Below are positions 1 to 5,824 of a DNA stretch of 6,219 nt, in pieces. A program made the translations under genes and the position numbers. This DNA is from Saprospiraceae bacterium. GTDB taxonomy: Bacteria > Bacteroidota > Bacteroidia > Chitinophagales > Saprospiraceae. The notes under the pieces are model-generated. The model saw nothing but the letters and a program-made list of their open reading frames with translations, made no database searches and was not told the origin of the DNA. Each line of letters opens with the position of its first letter. The stretch's first letter is position 1. Where the stretch lies: positions 1 through 6,219 of the forward strand of contig JAGQWV010000869.1 of NCBI GenBank assembly GCA_020437045.1. The letters run 5' to 3'.

Positions 1-286
1 TCAAAGCATCTGTTGGTGCTGCATTTACATGTTTTTTTATCTCCTGCTTGGCACGATGATAGGCATGCGTCATTATGCAACCAGTCGATGAGGTCTCCGT
101 ATGCGTGTTGGCAATGAAAGCGCCAATATGATTGGAAATCATGTCTTCGATAGGGGAGTAGAGACGCCCAGACGCAGTCCAGTCCGCATAGACTATCGTT
201 TTTTCTCCATAGGGACCGGTTATGGTTTGTTGGATACCAATTGTCTGATCTCTGAATTGCTTAAAGTGTTGTTCTAAATCAGTCAT
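1..286 (-). CDS. Class-V-fold PLP-dependent enzyme (aminotransferase / cysteine desulfurase-like), N-terminal part
   Basis: This is the first 95 codons of a gene running off the left edge; the ATG is at 286-284 and the frame is open to base 1. The residues around 33-45 (YADWTASGRLYSP) and 60-80 (NTHTETSSTG, then MTHAYHRAKQEI) match the N-terminal part of fold-type I, class V PLP enzymes annotated as aminotransferase class V or cysteine desulfurase/selenocysteine lyase-like. The PLP lysine and the catalytic cysteine loop, if present, lie outside the window, so aminotransferase and desulfurase activity cannot be told apart and the substrate is unknown. No signal peptide is visible, so it is probably cytosolic. 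It starts 17 nt after the glmM stop on the same strand, which suggests one transcript. No clear Shine-Dalgarno site precedes it. The family call is firm and the exact function open. Confidence 0.85.
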   Translation of the reverse strand, partial: MTDLEQHFKQFRDQTIGIQQTITGPYGEKTIVYADWTASGRLYSPIEDMISNHIGAFIANTHTETSSTGCIMTHAYHRAKQEIKKHVNAAPTDAL

Positions 287-303
287 CAACGTGCTATTAG
301 GAG

Positions 304-1686
304 TCAGTTACAACTCAATTCCGTAATTTCATTTACAAATTTGTGGGCAAGTGCATCAGCACCGGATTGATCTTTACTTTCTGCATAAATACGAATGATC
401 GGTTCCGTATTACTCTTTCTCATATGTACCCATTCGCCTGGAAAAATCAATTTTAATCCATCTTCTGTGTCTTTCTCTGTGCTCTGATATCGATCTTTCA
501 ATTTTTCGATAACCACATCTGGATCTACATTTTTCTCCAGGTTAACTTTCTGTTTACTGATCACATACTGAGGCATGTCGCCTCGGATCTCGGACGCCGA
601 CTTTCCCGTCTCACAAAAATAACTCAATATTAATGCAATACCAACCAGGGCATCACGACCATAGTGTAGTTCGGGGTATATGACACCGCCGTTTCCTTCA
701 CCACCGAATATAGCTCCGACTTCCTTCATTTTAGCGACCACATTCACTTCGCCGACCGCAGATGCATAATACTGTTCACCATGATTTAATGTTATATCTT
801 TCAAGGCCTGTGTCGAGCTTAAATTAGAGACTGTCGAGCCTTTGGTATGTCTCAAAATGTAATCTGCCAAGGCAACTATGGTGTATTCTTCGCCGAACAT
901 GGATCCATCTTCACAAAGTAAGGCAAGACGGTCTACATCCGGATCTACCACAATTCCAAGATCATATTCCCCCTGGCTCATCTCATTAGCTATTTCGATT
1001 AGATTTTGTGGTAAGGGTTCTGGGTTATGACTAAAATTACCACTGAGATCGTCATTTAACAATTTGTAATCACAACCCAGAGCAGCCAATAAGGGAGCGA
1101 TCGAAATACTGCCAGTACTGTTGACGCAATCGACAATGACTTTAAATCGCTTTGCTTTAATTTCATCAGTTTTTACCAGTGGTAAATTTAAAATCGCTGA
1201 AATATGTTGATCAATAGCACCTTGGTCGTATCGCCTTTTACCCAAATCAAAAACCTCTGCAAAACTGAAATCCTGATGATGAATGATCGAAAGAATCCTT
1301 TCTCCAGCTTCCGCAGAAATGAACTCGCCACGATCATTCAGGAATTTCAAGGCATTCCATTCTACCGGATTATGGCTTGCGGTGATGATAATACCACCGT
1401 TCGCCTGATTTAAGATTACGGACATCGCCACGGTGGGAGTCGTAGAAAGCTGTAGATCAATCACATCTATTCCCATGCCCAGCAAAGTCTGTACTGCGAG
1501 CTCATGTACCATGGATCCCGAAATACGAGCGTCACGACCGATCACCACTTGTAGATTTTCGCCGTAATCCTTCAACCATGTGGCATAAGCGGCACAAAAA
1601 GAAACGATATCAACAGGCGTTAAATTTTCACCAGCCAGTCCTCCGATAGTTCCTCTGATACCGGATATTGATTTAATTAAAGGCAT
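304..1686 (-). CDS. glmM: Phosphoglucosamine mutase (alpha-D-phosphohexomutase family)
   Basis: A complete 460-residue protein, normal length for the family. By family knowledge it interconverts glucosamine-6-phosphate and glucosamine-1-phosphate in the cytosol, feeding UDP-GlcNAc for peptidoglycan and other glycans. All four active-site loops are visible: the phosphoserine loop TASHNP with Ser104; the metal loop DPDVDR with Asp248, Asp250 and Asp252; the sugar-binding loop GGEGNGG at 328-334; and the C-terminal phosphate-binding loop RKSNTEP at 423-429. The last two differ from the textbook bacterial GlmM forms (GExSGH and RPSGTEP); to my knowledge these variants are usual in Bacteroidota homologues annotated as GlmM, but a phosphomannomutase or phosphoglucomutase role cannot be excluded by eye. 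The ATG at 1686-1684 is followed at once by the conserved start LIKSISGIRGTIGG. A TAnnTTTG promoter element sits about 28 nt upstream. The class-V PLP gene follows after 17 nt, probably as an operon. Confidence 0.9.
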   Translation of the reverse strand: MPLIKSISGIRGTIGGLAGENLTPVDIVSFCAAYATWLKDYGENLQVVIGRDARISGSMVHELAVQTLLGMGIDVIDLQLSTTPTVAMSVILNQANGGIIITASHNPVEWNALKFLNDRGEFISAEAGERILSIIHHQDFSFAEVFDLGKRRYDQGAIDQHISAILNLPLVKTDEIKAKRFKVIVDCVNSTGSISIAPLLAALGCDYKLLNDDLSGNFSHNPEPLPQNLIEIANEMSQGEYDLGIVVDPDVDRLALLCEDGSMFGEEYTIVALADYILRHTKGSTVSNLSSTQALKDITLNHGEQYYASAVGEVNVVAKMKEVGAIFGGEGNGGVIYPELHYGRDALVGIALILSYFCETGKSASEIRGDMPQYVISKQKVNLEKNVDPDVVIEKLKDRYQSTEKDTEDGLKLIFPGEWVHMRKSNTEPIIRIYAESKDQSGADALAHKFVNEITELSCN

Positions 1687-1713
1687 ATATCAAGAAATTA
1701 ATAAAGTGCAGAT

Positions 1714-1721
1714 CAAAGTTA
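1714..1721 (-). promoter_or_regulatory. Candidate -7 promoter element (TAACTTTG) for glmM
   Basis: On the minus strand this reads TAACTTTG, an exact match to the Bacteroidota primary-sigma -7 consensus TAnnTTTG. It lies 27 bases upstream of the glmM ATG, so transcription would begin near 1707-1710 with a 5' leader of roughly 20-25 nt. No good -33 TTTG is present; the best bases at the right distance (TTAC on the minus strand, about 1743-1740) lie inside the opposing arm. It would drive glmM and the PLP gene downstream. Confidence 0.5.
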
Positions 1722-1740
1722 CAGATTACCCATGATAATG

Positions 1741-1748
1741 TAACTTTG
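1741..1748 (+). promoter_or_regulatory. Candidate -7 promoter element (TAACTTTG) for the PAP2 phosphatase gene
   Basis: An exact match to the Bacteroidota -7 consensus TAnnTTTG, 23 bases upstream of the ATG at 1772. The predicted transcription start would be around 1752-1756, giving a leader under 20 nt. The -33 position shows only TTAC near 1719-1722, a weak match. It is the mirror image of the glmM element, so polymerase bound to one would probably block the other. Confidence 0.5.
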
Positions 1749-1771
1749 CAACTATTCTTTGGTAGCTAATT

Positions 1772-2335
1772 ATGCTCGAACATCTACTTCAGTGGGATGA
1801 GAAATTATTTTTCTTCATCAATCATGCAAATCTTCATTGGATTGATCACTGGGTTCCATATTTCCGGCATAAAATATTTTGGGCGCCTCTCTATATCTTT
1901 ATTCTCTCTTTCTTTATCTGGAATTACCCCCGTAATGGACTAATAATTATTTTATTTGCCGTACTCACTGTAGGATTATCGGATACCATCAGCTCGAGAT
2001 GGATTAAGAAAAATGTGGAACGCCTTCGACCGTGTAATGATGATCACCTGAAGGACGAAGTAACGTTACGCATAAGATGTGGTGGTGGATATAGCTTTAC
2101 GTCTTCTCATGCAACCAATCATGCCGCGCTTGCTTTTTTTATCTTTTTCCTTTTTTGCAATCATGGCCGACGGCGGTGGCGATACCTTTTGGTTCTTTGG
2201 GCAATAGCAGTGGGTCTGGCGCAGATCTATGTGGGTGTACATTATCCACTTGACGTTCTTGGTGGAATATTGGTCGGGACCGCTGTGGGGTGGTTGTCTG
2301 CCTGGACGTTTCGAAGGTATTTTAGCCTCGAATGA
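1772..2335 (+). CDS. PAP2-family membrane phosphatase
   Basis: A 187-residue integral membrane protein of the PAP2 (phosphatidic acid phosphatase type 2 / haloperoxidase-like) family. By family knowledge such proteins remove phosphate from lipid or isoprenoid phosphates, with the active site usually on the outer face of the inner membrane; undecaprenyl pyrophosphate or a lipid phosphate are plausible substrates, but the sequence does not decide. Motif C1 is Lys79-x6-Arg86-Pro87. Motif C2 is TSSH at 110-113, with His113 as the expected general acid. Motif C3 ends in His157-xxx-Asp161 within QIYVGVHYPLD, with His157 the expected nucleophile. The arginine normally six residues before this histidine is Gln151. 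Hydrophobic segments at about 37-51, 57-70, 117-129, 138-150 and 162-178 suggest five membrane spans plus an amphipathic N-terminus. It diverges from glmM and shares the symmetric promoter region. Confidence 0.88.
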   Translation: MLEHLLQWDEKLFFFINHANLHWIDHWVPYFRHKIFWAPLYIFILSFFIWNYPRNGLIIILFAVLTVGLSDTISSRWIKKNVERLRPCNDDHLKDEVTLRIRCGGGYSFTSSHATNHAALAFFIFFLFCNHGRRRWRYLLVLWAIAVGLAQIYVGVHYPLDVLGGILVGTAVGWLSAWTFRRYFSLE

Positions 2336-2411
2336 TTGTGGTATCCCAACGCCAGATTAGGGCGATAAGCCCATAGTTGAATTTGAACCTGAACAGAAGG
2401 AGTGCAGTCGA

Positions 2412-3647
2412 TTAAGAAAAGTGTACAGGATCTGTTTGGTGACGCAGGATATCCGTAAGATCTTCCCTTTCGCGAATTAAATAATCCTTGCCTTTATAAA
2501 TCATGACTTCAGCCGGTCGCACTCTCGAGTTATAATTGGATGACATTTGAAAACAATAAGCCCCCGCATTTTTGAAAGCAATAATATCGTCCACTCTAAT
2601 TTCCGGAATCGGTCTGTTCCAGGCAAAATTATCGGTTTCACAAATGTAACCAACCACCGAATAATACTTCTTGTCTCCGTTGGGATTACTTATATTGACG
2701 ATCTCATGATAAGCTTCATAAAACATGGGCCGGATTAAATGATTAAATCCCGTATCCAGTCCTGCAAACAAATTAGATGGACTATGTTTAATAATGTTTG
2801 TTTTCGCTAAAAATGTACCACTCTCTGAGACAATAAATTTTCCAGGTTCAAACATCAATGTCAGATCCTTACCTCTCTTGGCACAGAAGTCATTAAATTT
2901 TCGGCTCATCTCTCTGCCAAAAAGGGCAATGTCGGTCTCCACATCTTCTGGCTTATATTTGACTTTAAAGCCGCTTCCAAAATCGATGTAATTCAAATCC
3001 GGAAAATGTGCCGCGGCTTTAAATAAAATATCAGTTGCTTGTAAAAAAACCTCTACATCCAAAATGTCGGAACCGGTATGCATATGCACTCCTTCTATAT
3101 TTAAACCGGCAGAATCCATCAGCTCCAATATGGCATCTAACTGGTGAATAGAAATTCCAAATTTCGAATCAATATGCCCCGTCGATATTTTTTTATTCCC
3201 TCCGGCCATGATATGTGGATTAATCCGGACACAAATGGGATAATTGATCTTGTGATCGGCAAAATAGCCCAGCGTCTCTAAATTGTCTATATTAATTCCC
3301 ACACCGATATCCATTGCCATTTTATATTCTTCAATGGATACGGCGCTAGGTGTAAAGACAATCTCTTCGGGTTTGAAACCCGCTTTGAGACAAAGATGAA
3401 TCTCTCCCAAAGAAACGGTGTCCGCATGGGCGCCCAGTGATCTGAGAAACCTTAATATGGAGATATTGCTTAGAGCTTTGCAAGCATAATTAATCGTCAG
3501 ATTCTTTACAGAGAAGGCTGATACCAATTTATGGTATTGCCGTTCAATAATTGCCGTATCATAAACATACAGAGGCAGTCCATATTTTTCAGCTAATTCC
3601 GTTACTGGAATGCCCTGCAGCTCATAACGATCTTCTTTCAATTCCAT
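2412..3647 (-). CDS. lysA: Diaminopimelate decarboxylase
   Basis: A complete PLP-dependent fold-type III decarboxylase of 411 residues from the chosen start. By family knowledge it converts meso-diaminopimelate to L-lysine, the last step of lysine synthesis. Visible in order are the Schiff-base lysine in NYACK (Lys57), HMHTGSD at 188-194, the PLP-phosphate glycine loop FGSGF at 223-227, EPGK at 267-270, the active-site cysteine in CETD (Cys336), and the late substrate/PLP tyrosine in NAGAY (Tyr364), followed by SNYNSR. The frame also allows an ATG at 3665, giving 417 residues. I prefer 3647: it has an AGAGG site 8 nt upstream, it starts with MELKEDRYELQG as I would expect for relatives, and the candidate promoter would leave almost no leader for the outer ATG. 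The gene follows the large hydrolase on the same strand by about 60 nt and converges with the PAP2 gene. Function is well supported; the start is less certain. Confidence 0.92.
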   Translation of the reverse strand: MELKEDRYELQGIPVTELAEKYGLPLYVYDTAIIERQYHKLVSAFSVKNLTINYACKALSNISILRFLRSLGAHADTVSLGEIHLCLKAGFKPEEIVFTPSAVSIEEYKMAMDIGVGINIDNLETLGYFADHKINYPICVRINPHIMAGGNKKISTGHIDSKFGISIHQLDAILELMDSAGLNIEGVHMHTGSDILDVEVFLQATDILFKAAAHFPDLNYIDFGSGFKVKYKPEDVETDIALFGREMSRKFNDFCAKRGKDLTLMFEPGKFIVSESGTFLAKTNIIKHSPSNLFAGLDTGFNHLIRPMFYEAYHEIVNISNPNGDKKYYSVVGYICETDNFAWNRPIPEIRVDDIIAFKNAGAYCFQMSSNYNSRVRPAEVMIYKGKDYLIREREDLTDILRHQTDPVHFS

Positions 3648-3655
3648 AAAAAGGA

Positions 3656-3660
3656 CCTCT
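3656..3660 (-). promoter_or_regulatory. Ribosome binding site (AGAGG) selecting the inner lysA start
   Basis: On the minus strand AGAGG lies 8 nt before the ATG at 3647-3645. It is inside the longer reading frame that begins at 3665, so it argues for the inner start. Most other starts in this window have no such site, as is usual in Bacteroidota, so this supports but does not settle the choice. Confidence 0.5.
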
Positions 3661-3679
3661 ATCATTAATAATTAGTGGT

Positions 3680-3708
3680 CAAAGATAAAAAAGGGACTTA
3701 TACCTAAA
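3680..3708 (-). promoter_or_regulatory. Candidate lysA promoter (TTTA-N17-TATCTTTG)
   Basis: On the minus strand TATCTTTG (3687-3680) matches the Bacteroidota -7 consensus TAnnTTTG exactly. TTTA at 3708-3705 matches three of four bases of the -33 TTTG, with a 17-nt spacer. The predicted transcription start near 3672-3676 would leave a leader of about 25-28 nt to the inner lysA ATG. It sits in the short gap after the hydrolase stop, so lysA can probably be transcribed independently of that gene. Confidence 0.45.
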
Positions 3709-3710
3709 TA

Positions 3711-5726
3711 TTAAAATGAAAGGTGAAATTCCTTCAGTTTAGGCAGCTCTTTAAACCAGGATAGCAACCTTGTATCATTTGAATTTATTTTCAAATGATT
3801 CTGCATCGATGCCAGAAGTAATGCCTGCGGGATATCAAGATACTTTCGAACACCCAGGTAATAGGGACCTTCATCATGTGTAGCAGATGGATCTTGTAAG
3901 AAAATATTATATCCCTCTAGGAATATCGAAGCATAAGTGGCCAGGATGGATGTCTTTCCCGCACCCTGCAGATGGGTTACTTTTGGGAAAAGTTCTCTGA
4001 TGACCTTTAGTCCTTGCAAGATGTCATAGGTTTGCGCAGACTCGAGCGTCTCACCCAATAAATAATACCGCCGCAACACATGGGTCATAGCGTTGGATCC
4101 AAAAGAATATTTAGCGATTCCTGCACCCCTTATAGGGAGATAAATGATCATACCATGCTTCTGCAAGTCCTTTTGAATTTCTGGATTAACGATCCCCGTG
4201 GTCATCCACAATTCGTCTGCACCAAAATTCTGATTCAGATATGACTGCAGATCCTCCCATTCCTTATCATCTAATATCTTGATAACCGGATCTGCAAGGA
4301 CATTTTGTTTGTCCTTTAGGATAAGGAGTGGAAGCTCTATGTTAGGTTGAGTTTCCAGCTTATACATTGTCAGGGTGTTTTGGTTACTATCATAGTCCCT
4401 GAATTTGCCCAATTTAAATGAAGACTCTTTAGGCCATGCTTGAAAAACGCGGTCCGTGAGCATTGATATCAGTTGATCATGCCATTCACTCAGGGAAGCT
4501 GTTGTTTTTGGAAGGTCCGCAATACCTGCTACAGACACAAATTCAGAGTCAATGTGCGTATTGCGTTCATCCGCGGGGATCCTATCTAAAACGCGAAGTT
4601 GTTCCGGGTTAAGATATTTGACTGCGGCGAGGTCAATTAGACGATCGTCGTTCTGCAGGAAATGATTCAGCCACCTAAAAGTCGGAATCTGAATATCCTG
4701 AATGTCATGATGACCACCGCCAACTACGTTTATAGCAATTTGATCCGATGCTTCCAGCCGGTCATAAATAGTTTTCATTTGTTTATAGGTGCGATATACA
4801 CCATCCAGTGGAAAGATCGCATCCTGGTCTGCATTTCCTATCAATAATGGCCTTGGGGCAATCAGAAAACCCAATTTAGGATAATCCCATTGGTAGGTGT
4901 TGGCAAAAAACATGCAATCGCAGTGCCCTTCCACACAACCATCAACCACATAATTATGCAGGTCCGTGATTCCGGATATCGGTGCGACAACTTTAATTCG
5001 TTCATCCAATGCTGCTACCCACCAACTGGTGATTCCTCCACCACTGCGACCCGTCATGCCAATTTTATCCGGGTTGACATCCGAACGAGTCGTGAGATAA
5101 TCGATCGCCCTGATTCCATTCCAGGCTTCAACACCTGCCGGAGTATAGCCTCTGCTTTCCCACCACCATCGATTATAGCGGTAAAGACCGTGATGTATCC
5201 CTTCTATTTCTCCTAATTGCACCGTGTCCAGAATCAGACATATGTAGCCATTACGTGCATACCATGCCGGATGATGCTGATAGTTTGCCTTTGCTCCGTA
5301 GTTATATCCATCTTTTATCACGGTTGCATGTCCACATACATACAGTACAGCCGGTAGTTTCTCTGTAACTTCTTTAGGACGGTAAAGGTTGGCTGTGACA
5401 TAAAGACCGGGCATCGACTCAAATACAATATTTTCGACGGTAAAAAATTCATGTTCAACAATGCTGGTCACCTGCACATTTAAAGGTGACTTCTGTGGTA
5501 AGGGTGAAAGTCCCAGCATATCGAGTAATTCCTCTCTACCTGATTCCTGAAGGGCAGTAAAATGGCCCAGATCAATTTTTGATAAATCATTATGCTCTTC
5601 GATTTCCTCAACCCTCATCCTGAAATATTTATCAAGTTGCTTGTCAAAATTCCAATTAGTTGGGTTTGGATTAAGAAGATCTCCAATCGATAAAAGACCG
5701 CACACTAAGAAAATCCATTTAACCAT
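3711..5726 (-). CDS. Probable exported alpha/beta hydrolase, acetylxylan-esterase-like, two-part
   Basis: A 671-residue protein counted from the ATG at 5726-5724; an in-frame GTG lies one codon upstream, and the ATG is preferred. The N-terminus (about residues 1-19, Lys3 then WIFLVCGLL) is hydrophobic and looks like a short export signal, without a good lipobox. Residues about 90-360 form an alpha/beta hydrolase domain: strand PAVLYVCGH; a block with HHGLYRYNRWWW and GYTPAGVEAWN; nucleophile elbow GRSGGG with Ser228; a cysteine-rich stretch CVEGHCDC (Cys264, 269, 271); acid loop NADQDAIFP (Asp302 the likely acid); and GGGHHD (His339 or His340 as base). This resembles the acetylxylan esterase / prolyl-oligopeptidase-like clan, so ester cleavage on a carbohydrate or similar substrate is inferred; peptidase activity is less likely. 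Residues about 430-640 resemble a second, degenerate hydrolase fold without a serine at its elbow (GAGKT, 588-592). No carbohydrate-utilisation genes are adjacent. The substrate is unknown. Confidence 0.8.
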   Translation of the reverse strand: MVKWIFLVCGLLSIGDLLNPNPTNWNFDKQLDKYFRMRVEEIEEHNDLSKIDLGHFTALQESGREELLDMLGLSPLPQKSPLNVQVTSIVEHEFFTVENIVFESMPGLYVTANLYRPKEVTEKLPAVLYVCGHATVIKDGYNYGAKANYQHHPAWYARNGYICLILDTVQLGEIEGIHHGLYRYNRWWWESRGYTPAGVEAWNGIRAIDYLTTRSDVNPDKIGMTGRSGGGITSWWVAALDERIKVVAPISGITDLHNYVVDGCVEGHCDCMFFANTYQWDYPKLGFLIAPRPLLIGNADQDAIFPLDGVYRTYKQMKTIYDRLEASDQIAINVVGGGHHDIQDIQIPTFRWLNHFLQNDDRLIDLAAVKYLNPEQLRVLDRIPADERNTHIDSEFVSVAGIADLPKTTASLSEWHDQLISMLTDRVFQAWPKESSFKLGKFRDYDSNQNTLTMYKLETQPNIELPLLILKDKQNVLADPVIKILDDKEWEDLQSYLNQNFGADELWMTTGIVNPEIQKDLQKHGMIIYLPIRGAGIAKYSFGSNAMTHVLRRYYLLGETLESAQTYDILQGLKVIRELFPKVTHLQGAGKTSILATYASIFLEGYNIFLQDPSATHDEGPYYLGVRKYLDIPQALLLASMQNHLKINSNDTRLLSWFKELPKLKEFHLSF

Positions 5727-5824
5727 CACTCTCTATTTGCTTTTCCATAATTGGCCAAAATAGTATATAATTTTAAGTAATTTGCAGATATACCGAGTTC
5801 TGGAGTCCAACAATTAGTTAACAA

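Larger units (their letters stand above)
1714..1748. repeat. Perfect 10-bp inverted repeat in the glmM / PAP2 divergent promoter region
   Basis: CAAAGTTACA at 1714-1723 is the exact reverse complement of TGTAACTTTG at 1739-1748, with a 15-base spacer centred at 1731. The repeat lies in the 85-bp gap between two divergent genes. Each arm holds an outward-facing TAACTTTG, so the symmetry is at least partly explained by two back-to-back -7 promoter elements. The match extends two bases beyond the 8-bp element, so it could also be an operator for a dimeric regulator. No T-run follows either arm, which argues against a terminator. Confidence 0.75.

Noticed and set aside
2360..2372. Small hairpin GGGC-GATAA-GCCC in the convergent gap between the PAP2 gene and lysA, as a possible bidirectional terminator
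   Set aside because: The stem is only 4 bp, does not extend, and has no T-run on either strand. It is too weak to call a terminator.
3688..3706. Minus-strand AGG-CCT stem followed by a T-run as a terminator for the hydrolase gene
   Set aside because: The stem is only 3 bp, and the T-run is more simply part of the lysA promoter spacer.
3948..3971. GAGKTS in the hydrolase C-terminal half as a Walker A nucleotide-binding loop
   Set aside because: The first glycine of GxxxxGK[ST] is a histidine and no Walker B region follows. The position in the fold fits a degenerate nucleophile elbow better.
4440..4840. Possible extra plus-strand genes in open frames (for example 4662-4847 and 4890-5216) opposite the hydrolase
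   Set aside because: They lie wholly inside a well-supported coding gene on the other strand, have no recognisable domain, and look like antisense shadows. The same holds for the plus-strand frames at 1204-1413, 2547-2738 and 2794-2991 opposite glmM and lysA.
5756..5784. Divergent promoter elements between the hydrolase and the Nif3-like gene (TATTTTG on minus at 5762-5756, TAATTTG on plus at 5778-5784)
   Set aside because: Both are one base short of TAnnTTTG and this gap is AT-rich, so chance matches are likely. No well-spaced -33 element is visible. Real promoters must be in or near this gap but I cannot place them.
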